From positions 61,045 to 125,044 of the forward strand of contig CACOSI010000004.1 of the NCBI GenBank assembly GCA_902629855.1: a stretch of 64,000 nucleotides of DNA, written 5' to 3'. This document shows, piece by piece, positions 50,374 to 62,302 of this stretch. The translations under genes were made by a program, and so were the position numbers. This DNA is from an uncultured Fidelibacterota bacterium. GTDB lineage: Bacteria > Fidelibacterota > Marinisomatia > Marinisomatales > Marinisomataceae. Each line of letters starts with the position of its first letter. Position 1 is the stretch's first letter. The notes beneath the pieces were generated by a model that searched no databases, was not told the DNA's origin, and worked only from the letters and a program-made list of their open reading frames with translations.

Positions 50374-51573
50374 TTACCTTAAAATTTCTATTGCAGGTAA
50401 TTTATTACCAGACAAAAGTTCTAAACATGAACCTCCACCAGTAGAAACATGTGAAAATTCATTAATACAATCTTCATTATAATTTCTGATGGCAGCCACT
50501 GTATCGCCGCCACCAACAATAGAAGTTAATTCATTTGAAGCTATAAAGTCGATAATACTATTTGTTCCTTCAGCAAATATTTTATTTTCAGCAACTCCCA
50601 AAGTTCCATTCCAAACAATTGTAGATGATTCGTTTAGAACACTATGGAATAATTTAAATGATTCTTCTCCAATATCTTGACAAACCATATTTTCATCAAT
50701 GCTTTCCTTTTTGGCATGACAATATTTTTTTGAGCCTAAATGACTCATTTCTCCCTTAAAATCAGTGGGTAAAATAATATTTGTACCTTTTTTTGTCGCT
50801 TCTATGAGAATATTTTTTGCTAAATCTATCTTATCCTTTTCAACTAAAGATTTACCAACGCTATAACCTTCAGATAATAGAAATGTGTTGGCCATTGCTC
50901 CACCAATAATTATGTGATCAGCAATATCCATAAAGTTTTGAATTAGGGCTATTTTAGTATCAATCTTAGATCCTCCAACAATTAAAGTAAGAGGCTTTAT
51001 GGCGTTAGAAATTTTATCAGATAAAAATTTAAGCTCTTTTTCTACTAGATAACCAATACCTTTTGTGGAAAAAAAGTCTGTTACTCCATAATTTGAAGCG
51101 TGTTTTCTATGAGCAGTACCAAAGGCATCGTTTATATAAATTGAACCATGTTTAGCCAACATTGAAGAGAAATAAGAATCGTTTTTTGTCTCCCCTTCAT
51201 GAAATCTTAGGTTTTCTAATAAATGAATTTCTCCGTCTTTTAAGTTTCTTGAAACATCTATTGCATCGTCTGATATACAATCTTCAGAAAATTTGATTGG
51301 CATTTCTAAAAGTTCAGCTAATTTTTCTCCGACCGGAATCAATGATAGATTATTATCTCTTTTCCCATTAGGTCTTCCCATATGGGACATTAAAACAACT
51401 TTTGAACCTTTTTCTAGACAATATTTGATAGTAGGAATGGATTTAACTATTCTATAGTCGTCAACTACAACTTCATTTTGGACAGGTACATTATAATCTA
51501 CTCTAATGAGAACTGTTTTGCCTGAAGTTGTGTTTGAAGATTTAAAATCAATGCTGGAAATTTTACGTAACAT
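50374..51573 (-). CDS. pgk: Phosphoglycerate kinase
   Basis: VLIRVDYNVP, LMSHMGRPNG, NDAFGTAHRKHAS, VGGGDTVAAI. Confidence 0.98.
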   Translation of the reverse strand: MLRKISSIDFKSSNTTSGKTVLIRVDYNVPVQNEVVVDDYRIVKSIPTIKYCLEKGSKVVLMSHMGRPNGKRDNNLSLIPVGEKLAELLEMPIKFSEDCISDDAIDVSRNLKDGEIHLLENLRFHEGETKNDSYFSSMLAKHGSIYINDAFGTAHRKHASNYGVTDFFSTKGIGYLVEKELKFLSDKISNAIKPLTLIVGGSKIDTKIALIQNFMDIADHIIIGGAMANTFLLSEGYSVGKSLVEKDKIDLAKNILIEATKKGTNIILPTDFKGEMSHLGSKKYCHAKKESIDENMVCQDIGEESFKLFHSVLNESSTIVWNGTLGVAENKIFAEGTNSIIDFIASNELTSIVGGGDTVAAIRNYNEDCINEFSHVSTGGGSCLELLSGNKLPAIEILR

Positions 51574-51593
51574 GATTTATATAAATCAGAAAA

Positions 51594-52949
<1,356 letters not shown>

Positions 52950-53080
52950 CTATTAAGTTCGTCAATCAATGAAATTACAAAACATTAAAAAAAAGGAAAG
53001 TGTTTTTTAAAAAAAATATATTTTAAATATTAAAATCATTTAGACATTTTATTTTATGTGATATAACTTTAGCCATCATA

Positions 53081-53154
53081 GGCGGAGTAGCTCAGTTGGT
53101 TAGAGCAGCGGAATCATAATCCGAAGGTCGGGAGTTCAAATCTCTCCTCCGCTA
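53081..53154 (+). tRNA. tRNA-Met(CAT), probably elongator
   Basis: GGCGGAG/CTCCGCT acceptor, anticodon loop ATCATAA; Ile2(CAT) cannot be excluded by eye. Confidence 0.85.
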
Positions 53155-54074
53155 CGAATTATCTCTTCAGATACTTTAATAAATCTAATTTCATCTTTGC
53201 TTAATAATGACTCATAATATTTATTGGCATATTTTTTATTATAATTTTTATCATGCTGTATTCCTTGCTTGGGTTTTGAATTTTTTGAAAATGAGCTTGA
53301 GATTTTATTTTTTGTAATAAAAATATCTTGTTCTGAAAAATCAATTTTTAACCAGCTTAATAATGATGTTATGGACTGGGATGGATCTGTAGAAAGTTTA
53401 TCTTGTTTAAAAAAATAAATATTATTTTTTTGTTTCAAATATTTCTTAAAAATAGAATAAATGGAAAAGAATTTTACTGCACCAATTACGCTTTGAGAAA
53501 TATTTTTAGTTATTATCTTTTCTATCTCAAAATCATTTTCTAAGAATTTTGAATCTAAATAGCTTAATTCATTTAATAATCTATTATTTTCATGAAAAAT
53601 CCATGACATTCTTTTAAAACTACCTGCTAAAGGAAGTAATGGTCTTTCGCAAATTATGATATTATAATTTTTTGATAAATATTCAGCTGCAAATAATAAA
53701 AAAGGGTCCTTTATCAAAATTCCTTTTTTCTTAAAGTATTTTGCCTTTTTAAATGAAATTGATGATTCATTACCAATAATTTTTTTAAATATCTTTTTCA
53801 AGAAAGTATCATTATCATTTAAACCTTGTTTAAAATCACCTTTTAGATCTAGCAAGTTTTCAAAAATTAAATCAAAATCTTTAATTGAAATATTTGAACC
53901 AGGCAATAAATAGTTCAAGTTAACTGAAGTTAGTCCTTGATTACTGTTAAAAGGCTCGTAAATAGTGCTATATGATGCTAATTCTGATATTATTTTTCCA
54001 ACAATTGTAGTAGCAGTTCTGGGAATTCCAGAAACTATTATTGCATTTTTATAAAAATTGTTATTTTTTGCCAT
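53136..54074 (-). CDS. Sulfotransferase-family protein
   Basis: P-loop-like IIVSGIPRTATTIVGKIISE near N-terminus; YNIIICERPLLPLAGSFKRM. Confidence 0.65.
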   Translation of the reverse strand: MAKNNNFYKNAIIVSGIPRTATTIVGKIISELASYSTIYEPFNSNQGLTSVNLNYLLPGSNISIKDFDLIFENLLDLKGDFKQGLNDNDTFLKKIFKKIIGNESSISFKKAKYFKKKGILIKDPFLLFAAEYLSKNYNIIICERPLLPLAGSFKRMSWIFHENNRLLNELSYLDSKFLENDFEIEKIITKNISQSVIGAVKFFSIYSIFKKYLKQKNNIYFFKQDKLSTDPSQSITSLLSWLKIDFSEQDIFITKNKISSSFSKNSKPKQGIQHDKNYNKKYANKYYESLLSKDEIRFIKVSEEIIRSGGEI

Positions 54075-54678
54075 GTTTAAGTTAAAATCTGATATTAAAG
54101 AAAGACTTTATCAAGAATCTATTTTTGAAATTAAAAATAAGATAAATGAAATTAATAAATTTTCTAAAAGCAAAATAAATGGTGAGAATCCAACGTTTGA
54201 CTTTAAATGCTTAACTGCTATATCGACAATATTGTTTGATAAATTTGATAATTGGAATTTTTGCGGCTTTTACACAGATCTTTCTTTAGATCATCCAATT
54301 TATGGAAATCTTATTCTTCCATGTGATAAGTTCCAATTGGACTTTTCAACATTTAAATCTGATAAAATGCCATGCTCTTCAATTGAAATGTATGGCGTTT
54401 GTGGGAAATCATTAAAGTCAAGAAAGACTATAATTGTTCCAGATGTTGAAAAGTTTGATGGTCATATAGTTTGTGATTCGCAAAGTAAATCTGAAATAGC
54501 AATTACTTTTATCATGCCTATACTTCCTTATGTTGGTTCTGAAATATTAGAATCACATTTTGTTTTAGATATTGATTCTAAAGTCTACGATGACTTTGAT
54601 TTAATTGATGAAAAATATTTAAAAAAAATTATAAATCTTTTAGAACTAGATGATTCAGAAAGTTTAATTATTTTCTGA
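54073..54678 (+). CDS. GAF-domain free methionine-(R)-sulfoxide reductase-like protein
   Basis: NWNFCGFY, MPCSSIEMYGVCGKS, IVPDVEKFDGHIVCDSQSKSEIAI, HFVLDIDS; three expected Cys present. Confidence 0.85.
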   Translation: MFKLKSDIKERLYQESIFEIKNKINEINKFSKSKINGENPTFDFKCLTAISTILFDKFDNWNFCGFYTDLSLDHPIYGNLILPCDKFQLDFSTFKSDKMPCSSIEMYGVCGKSLKSRKTIIVPDVEKFDGHIVCDSQSKSEIAITFIMPILPYVGSEILESHFVLDIDSKVYDDFDLIDEKYLKKIINLLELDDSESLIIF

Positions 54679-55092
54679 CTGAACTTGTTCTGAAGAATCT
54701 TCTGTTAAGTCAGCTGTTTCTGAAGATTCAAAGTTAAATTTGTCAACAAATTCAATTAAAGAAACTTTAGCAGAATCATTAACTCTTGAACCCAGTTTAA
54801 TTATTCTTGTATACCCACCAGGCCTATCTGCATAGCTAGGTGCAATTACGTCAAATAAAGTTTTAACGGCAACGTCATTATGAATTTTCTTAAGAATTTC
54901 ACGTCTGTTGTGTACAGTATGATCCTTTGCTTTAGTAACCATTGGCTCAATGAATTTTCTTAATTCTAGTGCTTTTTCATGAGTAGTCTTAATTCTTTTA
55001 TGTTCAATAAGTGAACTTGCAAGATTAGACATCAAAGCTTTTCTATGAGAGGATGACTTTCCAAATTTTCTAGCTGAAATTCTTTTTCTCAT
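54664..55092 (-). CDS. rplQ: 50S ribosomal protein L17
   Basis: MRKRISARKFGKSSSHRKALMSNLASSLIEHKRIKTT. Confidence 0.97.
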   Translation of the reverse strand: MRKRISARKFGKSSSHRKALMSNLASSLIEHKRIKTTHEKALELRKFIEPMVTKAKDHTVHNRREILKKIHNDVAVKTLFDVIAPSYADRPGGYTRIIKLGSRVNDSAKVSLIEFVDKFNFESSETADLTEDSSEQVQSENN

Positions 55093-56057
55093 TATGCTTC
55101 ATCTTCTGTGTAAGGACTAGTATCCATTCCAAATTTAAGACCCATGGTTTCTAGTTTTTCAATTAACTCGTTAAGAGACTTTCTTCCAAAATTCTTGTAT
55201 TCTAGCATTTCAGCCTCATCTTTATCTACTAATTCTCCAATAAGAGTTATTCCAGCTGCCTCAAGACAATTGTGACTTCTTACTGAAAGCTCCATTTCGT
55301 CAATTGATGATTCAAGAAGCTTCCTGATTTGTAAAATTTCCTCACTTACAGGTTTATCAATCTCTAAAATAGATGGATTACTAATAGAATTTATAATATT
55401 GTAATGCTCTGATAAAACGGATGAACAATAACTAACTGCGTCAATCGGAGAAATTGATCCGTCTGTAGTAACATTTAAAGATAACATCTCTGTATCTTCT
55501 TTTGCACCTGGTAATGGTGAAACATTGAAAGAAACCTTTGTTACCGGATTAAAAATACTATCAATAGGAATCATTCCAACAGGAGAGTTATTTAGTTTAT
55601 TTTCTTCTCCAGATTTGTAACCTTTTCCAATTCCTAATCTAATTTCAAGTTCAAGGGTTGTTCCTTTGGAAATATCGGTAATGTAGTGATCAGGATTTAA
55701 AATTGTAAAATTATCGGAAACTGCTTGAATATCTGCAGCTGTAAAAGTCTTTGGACCCTTAACTTTAAGAAAAATTGGTTCAACAGAACTTTCAAAAAGA
55801 TGAAATCTTACTCCTTTTAAGTTCATGATAACGTCAGCGATATCTTCTGTCACGCCGTCAAGAGTAGAAAATTCGTGGTGAGCTCCTTCAATTTTAACAT
55901 TTGTAATTGCTGCCCCAGGAACTGCTGTTAAAAGCGCTCTTCTTAAAGAATTACCAATTGTAATACCGTACCCTCTGTCAAGAGGTTTAATTACAAAATT
56001 ACTGGAATTATCATCTGTTACTTTATGTGAAATTTTAAATTTTAAATCATTGCTCAT
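55092..56057 (-). CDS. rpoA: RNA polymerase subunit alpha
   Basis: FVIKPLDRGYGITIGNSLRRALL, LEYKNFGRKSLNELIEKLE. Confidence 0.98.
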   Translation of the reverse strand: MSNDLKFKISHKVTDDNSSNFVIKPLDRGYGITIGNSLRRALLTAVPGAAITNVKIEGAHHEFSTLDGVTEDIADVIMNLKGVRFHLFESSVEPIFLKVKGPKTFTAADIQAVSDNFTILNPDHYITDISKGTTLELEIRLGIGKGYKSGEENKLNNSPVGMIPIDSIFNPVTKVSFNVSPLPGAKEDTEMLSLNVTTDGSISPIDAVSYCSSVLSEHYNIINSISNPSILEIDKPVSEEILQIRKLLESSIDEMELSVRSHNCLEAAGITLIGELVDKDEAEMLEYKNFGRKSLNELIEKLETMGLKFGMDTSPYTEDEA

Positions 56058-56068
56058 TTTTTTTTCCT

Positions 56069-56683
56069 TTATCTTGAATAATATTCAACAACTAATTGTT
56101 CATTCATAGTTAAATCAATTTCATCTCTTTCAGGAAAGTTAACAAATGTACCTTCCATTTTTGCTTTATCAACTGCAAGCCAAGAAATATTTAGATCTCC
56201 TTTAACCATTTTAATCGAATTAAGTATGACGTCTAATTTTTTACTTTTGTCTCTCACTTTAATAATATCACCAGGTTTTAGTCTGTAAGAGGCTATATTG
56301 ACCTTTTTATTATTGACTAAAAAGTGTGCATGACTAACTAACTGTCTAGCCGCTGGACGAGTAGGGGCAAAACCTAATTTATATACTACGTTATCTAATC
56401 TAGATTCTAGCATAACAAGTAAATTAAGACCTGTCTCACCTTTCATTTGTGAGGCCTTTTTAAAATAGTTTCTAAACTGTTTCTCAAGCATTCCATAAGT
56501 AAACTTTATTTTTTGTTTTTCTTTTAACTGTACAGAATAAGTTGAAAATCTCTTTCCAGATTTACCATGTTGCCCAGGACCGTAACCTTTTTTTGATAAA
56601 AGCCTATCAAATTTTGGATTGCCAAAAATATTGACTCCTAGCTTTCTTACTAATTTCCCTTTTGGTGTACTTAATTTAGCCAT
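56069..56683 (-). CDS. rpsD: 30S ribosomal protein S4 (cysteine-free N-terminus)
   Basis: KGYGPGQHGKSGKRFSTYSVQLKEKQKIKFTYGMLEKQFRNYF. Confidence 0.97.
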   Translation of the reverse strand: MAKLSTPKGKLVRKLGVNIFGNPKFDRLLSKKGYGPGQHGKSGKRFSTYSVQLKEKQKIKFTYGMLEKQFRNYFKKASQMKGETGLNLLVMLESRLDNVVYKLGFAPTRPAARQLVSHAHFLVNNKKVNIASYRLKPGDIIKVRDKSKKLDVILNSIKMVKGDLNISWLAVDKAKMEGTFVNFPERDEIDLTMNEQLVVEYYSR

Positions 56684-56686
56684 CTG

Positions 56687-57070
56687 TTATACTCTTCTCT
56701 GTTTTTTTGGTCTGCAACCGTTATGAGGCAGTGGAGTAACATCTGAAATTGATGTTACTTGTAATCCAGCCGCAGATAAAGCCCTAATTGCAGACTCTCT
56801 ACCTGCACCAGGACCCTTAACTCTAACAGATACAGTTGTCATACCCATACTCACAACTTCACTTGCTACTTTTTCAGATGCAACTGTTGCAGCATAAGCT
56901 GTATTCTTTCTAGATCCTTTGAACCCAGCTTTACCCGCAGTAGCCCAAGCAACAACATTACCGAATTCATCAGAAACAGTAATGTTAGTGTTGTTGAAAG
57001 TGGCTTTTATATGCACAATGCCGTTTGCATTAATCTTTTTTTTCTTTTTATTTATTCTAGGTTGAGCCAT
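56687..57070 (-). CDS. rpsK: 30S ribosomal protein S11
   Basis: [36 protein letters not shown]. Confidence 0.98.
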   Translation of the reverse strand: MAQPRINKKKKKINANGIVHIKATFNNTNITVSDEFGNVVAWATAGKAGFKGSRKNTAYAATVASEKVASEVVSMGMTTVSVRVKGPGAGRESAIRALSAAGLQVTSISDVTPLPHNGCRPKKQRRV

Positions 57071-57451
57071 CTAAACTGCCTTTTTTCCTAATGATATTGT
57101 TTGTCTTTTTTTACTTCTTCTAGTTCTTGAGTTTGTTTTTGTTCTTTGACCTCTAGCTGGAAGTGACTTACGATGTCTAACACCTCTGTAACTTCCTATA
57201 TCCTGAAGTCTTTTAACATTTTTTAAATTTTCGCTTCTTAATTCACCTTCGATTAGAAGTTTCATATCAACAATAACTTTTCTGATGGCATCTTCTTCTT
57301 TAGAAGATAAGTCTGTAACTCTTACATTAGGATCGACTTTAGCCATATCACAAATATCTATGGCAGTCTTAAGGCCAATCCCATGGACATATCTTAGTGA
57401 ATATGCAACTTTTTTATCTTTTGGTATATCTACACCAGCTATTCTAGCCAT
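57071..57451 (-). CDS. rpsM: 30S ribosomal protein S13
   Basis: [45 protein letters not shown]. Confidence 0.98.
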   Translation of the reverse strand: MARIAGVDIPKDKKVAYSLRYVHGIGLKTAIDICDMAKVDPNVRVTDLSSKEEDAIRKVIVDMKLLIEGELRSENLKNVKRLQDIGSYRGVRHRKSLPARGQRTKTNSRTRRSKKRQTISLGKKAV

Positions 57452-57567
57452 TATCCTTGCCTCTGCTTAAACCTTGGGTTTTTCTTATTAATAACATATA
57501 CACGTCCTTTTCTTTTAACGATTATACAATCTCTACTTCTTTTTTTAACTGACGCTTTTACCTTCAT
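57451..57567 (-). CDS. rpmJ: 50S ribosomal protein L36, zinc-free (C-minus) form; absent from ORF track
   Basis: My translation [43 protein letters not shown] overlap with rpsM start. Confidence 0.97.
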   Translation of the reverse strand: MKVKASVKKRSRDCIIVKRKGRVYVINKKNPRFKQRQG

Positions 57568-57568
57568 A

Positions 57569-57793
57569 TTATTGCCTAAATGTTATTCTTCCTCTAGTCA
57601 AATCATAAGGAGACAATTGTAGATCTACTTTGTCTCCAGGTAACATTTTAATAAAATGCATACGCATTTTACCGCTGACATGAGCTAATACTTCATGCTC
57701 TTTACCTCCAAGATTTATTGTGACCCTAAATCTTGCACCTGGTAATGCTTCTTTAATTGTACCTTCTACTTCTATTGACTCTTGTTTTGCCAT
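57569..57793 (-). CDS. infA: Translation initiation factor IF-1
   Basis: [56 protein letters not shown]. Confidence 0.98.
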   Translation of the reverse strand: MAKQESIEVEGTIKEALPGARFRVTINLGGKEHEVLAHVSGKMRMHFIKMLPGDKVDLQLSPYDLTRGRITFRQ

Positions 57794-57801
57794 AATTATT
57801 T

Positions 57802-58551
57802 TTAAGTTAAAATTCTGGGTTGCAAGTTAGTTATAAGAATTGAATGTTCAAAGTGTGCACTTGGTTGACCATCTTGCGTCCTAATAGTCCATCCATCCTT
57901 ATCAGTTTTAATATGTCTAGAACCTAAATTTATCATTGGCTCTATTGCTAGACACATTCCTTCTTTTAATTCTACATCTAAATCTAAATGTTTTGGTTCT
58001 GAAAAATTAGGAACTTGAGGATCTAAGTGAAGGCTCCTTCCAATTCCATGTCCAACAAGCTCTCTAACTATAGAAAAGCCAGTTGGTTCAATAAATTTTT
58101 GAATAGCATCACTTATATCAAAAACTTTATTACCGGGCATTGCTTGCTTTATACCAATATTTAATGCTTCTTTAGTAACATCTAAAAGCATTTGCTTTTC
58201 TTTGGAAATACTTCCAACAGCAATAGTTCTTGCTGAGTCACTATAAAAATCATTTTTTAAGACTCCACAATCTATGCTAATAATTTGGCCCTCCTCCAAA
58301 CAAATATCTTTTGGAATTCCATGTACAATTTCGTCATCAATAGATACACACAAAGTTGAAGGGAATCCATCATAACCTTTAAATGCTGGCTTTGCATTGC
58401 AAGATAATATGTAATTTTCAGCCATGGCATCTAGCTCAAGAACAGATTGCCCAGGATGAATATTATTTTCAACAATATTTAAAGTGTCTGAAAGAATTTG
58501 ACAGCTTTCTGACATGTTTGAGACTTCAATATGATTATTTAAATTCACCAT
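57802..58551 (-). CDS. map: Methionine aminopeptidase type I
   Basis: [56 protein letters not shown]. Confidence 0.96.
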   Translation of the reverse strand: MVNLNNHIEVSNMSESCQILSDTLNIVENNIHPGQSVLELDAMAENYILSCNAKPAFKGYDGFPSTLCVSIDDEIVHGIPKDICLEEGQIISIDCGVLKNDFYSDSARTIAVGSISKEKQMLLDVTKEALNIGIKQAMPGNKVFDISDAIQKFIEPTGFSIVRELVGHGIGRSLHLDPQVPNFSEPKHLDLDVELKEGMCLAIEPMINLGSRHIKTDKDGWTIRTQDGQPSAHFEHSILITNLQPRILT

Positions 58552-59855
58552 TATCTTCTACTTCTTACTTTACCTTTTGTTAAAAAACCATCATAATGTC
58601 TTGATAATAAATGTGATTCAATCTGACTAAGAGTATCTAAACCTACACCCACAACAATTAAAAGACTAGTTCCTCCAAAAAAAGATGCATATGCATAATC
58701 TAAACCAGCAAATTTCTGTAAAAAGAAAGGCATCAAGGCTACAAAACCAAGAAAACATGCACCTGGAAGGGTAACTCTAGTTAAAATATTTTCGATAAAT
58801 TCAGCAGTCTTTCTACCTGGTTTTACACCTGGTATAAATCCACCCTGTTGTTTTAGTGTAGTTGAAACTTGATTTGGATCAAATTGTAGTGCAGTATAAA
58901 AATAGGTAAAAAATATAATTAGTAGTGCGAATAACATGTTTGAAAACCAATGATCCATTGCAAACCATGACATGAAATTGGATTGAGTTGCATTCTGTCC
59001 AAAAAAAGTAGCTATCGTACCTGGAATAAGTAATATTGATTGAGCAAAAATAATTGGTATTACTCCGGCTGTGTTAATTTTTAAAGGTAAAAATGTATTT
59101 TGACCACCATAAACTTTTCTTCCAATTATTCTTCGCGCATACTGAACTGGAACCTTTCTGACCCCTTGTTGAACTAAGATAATCATCATTACCAAAAAGA
59201 AAAAGAGAAGCATTAAAAATAGTTCGGTTAAAATACCTCTAACTCCTTGTTGAAAATAAGAAATTTCGGAAATAACAACATTAGGGAATGCAGCTATAAT
59301 ACCAACCATAATTATAAGTGAAATACCATTACCAATACCGTGTTCAGTAATTTTTTCCCCAAGCCACAATAACAGCATAGTTCCAGTTGTTATACATACA
59401 ACTGCTGTGAATCTAAATAAGAAACCAGGATTCAAAACAATACCATAACTCTCAAGTAGTAATGATATAAATATAGCCTGTACAAATGCTAAAACTACTG
59501 TACCATATCTTGTTATTTGATTGATTTTAGCTCTACCACTTTCGCCTTCCATTGCTAATCTTTGGAAATATGGTAGTGTTGTTTGCAAAATTTGAATGAC
59601 AATTGAAACAGATATATAAGGCATTATTCCTAAACCAAAAATAGCAGCTTGACCAAAAGCCCCACCTGTAAATAAGTTATATAAACCAAAAAATGTGTCA
59701 TTTAAAGACTCCATAGTCTGTCTAAGAGCATCGGGATTAATTCCAGGTATTGGTACTTGAGAACCTAATCTAACAATCACTAAAATACATAAAGTGAAGA
59801 TTATCTTTCTTCTTAACTCAGGAATAGCAAAAATATTTCTTATCTTTTCAATCAC
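58551..59855 (-). CDS. secY: Preprotein translocase subunit SecY
   Basis: GSQVPIPGINPDAL, FGLGIMPYISVSIVIQ, GVIPIIFAQSILL. Confidence 0.98.
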   Translation of the reverse strand: MIEKIRNIFAIPELRRKIIFTLCILVIVRLGSQVPIPGINPDALRQTMESLNDTFFGLYNLFTGGAFGQAAIFGLGIMPYISVSIVIQILQTTLPYFQRLAMEGESGRAKINQITRYGTVVLAFVQAIFISLLLESYGIVLNPGFLFRFTAVVCITTGTMLLLWLGEKITEHGIGNGISLIIMVGIIAAFPNVVISEISYFQQGVRGILTELFLMLLFFFLVMMIILVQQGVRKVPVQYARRIIGRKVYGGQNTFLPLKINTAGVIPIIFAQSILLIPGTIATFFGQNATQSNFMSWFAMDHWFSNMLFALLIIFFTYFYTALQFDPNQVSTTLKQQGGFIPGVKPGRKTAEFIENILTRVTLPGACFLGFVALMPFFLQKFAGLDYAYASFFGGTSLLIVVGVGLDTLSQIESHLLSRHYDGFLTKGKVRSRR

Positions 59856-60283
59856 TGAATAATTACCTTTCCACCTGCATCTTCTATTTTTTTAACAGCT
59901 GAATCGCTAAAAGCTGAAGCTGTAACATTAATTGCCTTTTCAACTGAACCATTACCTAAAATTTTGACAGGAGAAAAAGCTGAAGAAATTAAACCATTTT
60001 TTGACAATACTTCAGAGTCAATATTCTTGCCCTTTAACTTAGATAATTGTGATAGATTCACTATCTCATATGACTTTGCAAAATTATGATTATTAAAACC
60101 TCTCATAGGGACTCTTCTATGAAGTGGCATCTGACCACCTTCAAACCAAAAGCGGTGCTTAAAACCGCTTCTTTGACCGGCACCTTTATGACCTCTACCA
60201 GAAGTAGCGCCAAGCCCGGAACCTGGTCCTCTTCCAACTCTCTTAGTCTTCTTAACTGATTTAAGCGGCTTATTTAACTTCAT
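59852..60283 (-). CDS. rplO: 50S ribosomal protein L15
   Basis: [44 protein letters not shown]. Confidence 0.98.
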   Translation of the reverse strand: MKLNKPLKSVKKTKRVGRGPGSGLGATSGRGHKGAGQRSGFKHRFWFEGGQMPLHRRVPMRGFNNHNFAKSYEIVNLSQLSKLKGKNIDSEVLSKNGLISSAFSPVKILGNGSVEKAINVTASAFSDSAVKKIEDAGGKVIIQ

Positions 60284-60465
60284 ACTTCCTCAACTTTTAA
60301 TAAATAATCAATTTTTTTAATCATACCAACAATAGCCTCATTTGCTTCAAGCTCAACAGATTTGTTCATCTTTTTTAAACCTAAGGCATCAAGAGTAGCT
60401 TTTGCTTTCCTTGAATATCCAATTCTACTTTTAATTTGTGTGATTTTTAATTTTTTCTTTGCCAT
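60280..60465 (-). CDS. rpmD: 50S ribosomal protein L30
   Basis: [35 protein letters not shown]. Confidence 0.95.
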   Translation of the reverse strand: MAKKKLKITQIKSRIGYSRKAKATLDALGLKKMNKSVELEANEAIVGMIKKIDYLLKVEEV

Positions 60466-60467
60466 GA

Positions 60468-60974
60468 TTAAATTTCAAATAGTGTTTTTGGTGTTTTACC
60501 TCTTTTTTTAGCTACAGTTCTAACATCTTGAAGACTGGTTAAAGCATTCATTACTGCTTTAGCTACATTCATTGCATTATTTGATCCTAAAACTTTTGAG
60601 TATATATTATTAATTCCAACTTGCTCCATAATAAGTCTTACTGCAGATCCTGCAATAATTCCAGTACCGTATGGAGCTGGCTTTAATAAAACTTTGCTTG
60701 CTCCATGCTTTCCAATAATCTCATGAGGTATAGTAAAGTTTTGTACAGGTATTTTGACCAAATTTTGTTTTGCATTTTCTTTTGCTTTAGTAATGGAAAC
60801 AATAACCTCGTTGGCTTTTCCTGCACCTATACCTACATACTGTTTTCCATCACCAATTACAACTAAAGAAGAGAAACTGAATCTTTTTCCTCGAGAATTA
60901 ACTTTTGCTACCCTATTAATTCTTATTACTGATTCTTCCTTTAGATCAAGTTCTGAATAATTTATCATACTCAT
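60468..60974 (-). CDS. rpsE: 30S ribosomal protein S5
   Basis: [40 protein letters not shown]. Confidence 0.98.
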   Translation of the reverse strand: MSMINYSELDLKEESVIRINRVAKVNSRGKRFSFSSLVVIGDGKQYVGIGAGKANEVIVSITKAKENAKQNLVKIPVQNFTIPHEIIGKHGASKVLLKPAPYGTGIIAGSAVRLIMEQVGINNIYSKVLGSNNAMNVAKAVMNALTSLQDVRTVAKKRGKTPKTLFEI

Positions 60975-60990
60975 TTATATTTGCTCCATA

Positions 60991-61350
60991 TTAAAATTTT
61001 ATGCCACCTTTTCTGGCCGCCTCAACTAATGATTTCACTCTACCATGATATTTAAAACCATTTCTATCAAAATAAATTTTTTTAATTTTTTTACCTTTTA
61101 CTCTTTCTGATAAGGACTTTCCTACAAGCGAAGCTAATTCAGTTTTATTAAGCTTCTTTTTACTTAAGTCTATTTCTTTTGATGAAGCAGATGCAATGGT
61201 CTTATGATTAAAATCATCGATAATTTGCGCCTCAATGTGTTTTGTACTTTTAAAAACGCACATTCTCATCTCATCTTTAACAGGAAAAGCTTTTTTTGAT
61301 CTTTTTCTTCTTCTAAGATATTGATCTCTTTTAACTTTTAAAGATTTCAT
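60991..61350 (-). CDS. rplR: 50S ribosomal protein L18
   Basis: RMCVFKSTKHIEAQIIDDF, FDRNGFKYHGRVKSLVEAARKGG. Confidence 0.96.
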   Translation of the reverse strand: MKSLKVKRDQYLRRRKRSKKAFPVKDEMRMCVFKSTKHIEAQIIDDFNHKTIASASSKEIDLSKKKLNKTELASLVGKSLSERVKGKKIKKIYFDRNGFKYHGRVKSLVEAARKGGIKF

Positions 61351-61892
61351 TATTCCCCGCCTCCTACAGTTTTACCTTGCTTAGAACGGACATATTCATC
61401 TTTATATCTAATTCCTTTTCCTTTGTAAGGTTCAGGCTTTCTTAATGACCTTATTTTTGCAGACACTTGTCCTACTAATTGCTTGTCAGCACCTTTGATT
61501 TCTAAAGAATTTTTTTGAGCGACAGCTTCAATTCCATCAGGTAAATCGAAAATAATATCATGAGAAAAACCTAATTGAAAAACCAACCTCTTTCCTTGAG
61601 GTTTTACGTTGTAACCGACACCAATGATTTCTAAATGCTTTGAAAAACCTTCTGTTACACCTTCGATTGCATTTGATATTAATTGTCTTGTCGTTCCATG
61701 CATAGATTTTGCAACATTATCATCACTATTTCTTGTAAGGGTCATTAATTTATCTTCAATATTCAGTGAAACCTCATCACAAATATTCACTTCAAGTTTT
61801 CCATTTGGACCATTTACAAGGAGCATATTATCCTTATTATCAAGGGTAACTCCTTCTGGTATATTGATAATTCTATTTCCTACTCTTGACAT
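61350..61892 (-). CDS. rplF: 50S ribosomal protein L6
   Basis: MSRVGNRIINIPEGV, IRSLRKPEPYKGKGIRYKDEYVRSKQGKTVG. Confidence 0.98.
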   Translation of the reverse strand: MSRVGNRIINIPEGVTLDNKDNMLLVNGPNGKLEVNICDEVSLNIEDKLMTLTRNSDDNVAKSMHGTTRQLISNAIEGVTEGFSKHLEIIGVGYNVKPQGKRLVFQLGFSHDIIFDLPDGIEAVAQKNSLEIKGADKQLVGQVSAKIRSLRKPEPYKGKGIRYKDEYVRSKQGKTVGGGE

Positions 61893-61893
61893 A

Positions 61894-62292
61894 CTAATAT
61901 ATGTTGCAAAGCAACTCTCCTCCTACCTTTAACTCTCTCGCTACTTTGTTACTTATAACCCCTTTAGGTGTTGAAATTACACTTATACCTAAACCATTTA
62001 AGACCCTAGGTATATCTCCACAAGAAACATATACTCTTTTTCCAGGTTTGCTAATTTTTTCAATAGAAGTAATAGCTGGAGAATTATCATTGTATCTCAA
62101 ATAAACTCTAATATCTTCCTTGTTATCATCCTTATCAACAAAAACAAAGTTGTCGATAAAACCTTCTTCTTTTAAAACTAAAGATAATCTTTTCTTGAGC
62201 ATTGATGAAGGGATATCAACCCATCTTTTATTGGCAGCATAGCCATTTCTTATTCTAGTACAAAAGTCTGCTATTGGATCAGTCATTGACAT
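61894..62292 (-). CDS. rpsH: 30S ribosomal protein S8
   Basis: MSMTDPIADFCTRIRNGY..., ISVISTPKGVISNKVARELKVGGELLCNIY; start trimmed to MSMTDP. Confidence 0.96.
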   Translation of the reverse strand: MSMTDPIADFCTRIRNGYAANKRWVDIPSSMLKKRLSLVLKEEGFIDNFVFVDKDDNKEDIRVYLRYNDNSPAITSIEKISKPGKRVYVSCGDIPRVLNGLGISVISTPKGVISNKVARELKVGGELLCNIY

Positions 62293-62302
62293 AGTTTTTC
62301 TC

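Noticed and set aside
52980-53075. A/T-rich intergenic stretch upstream of tRNA-Met as a small RNA or origin-like element
   Set aside because: No stable structure or repeated boxes beyond base composition.
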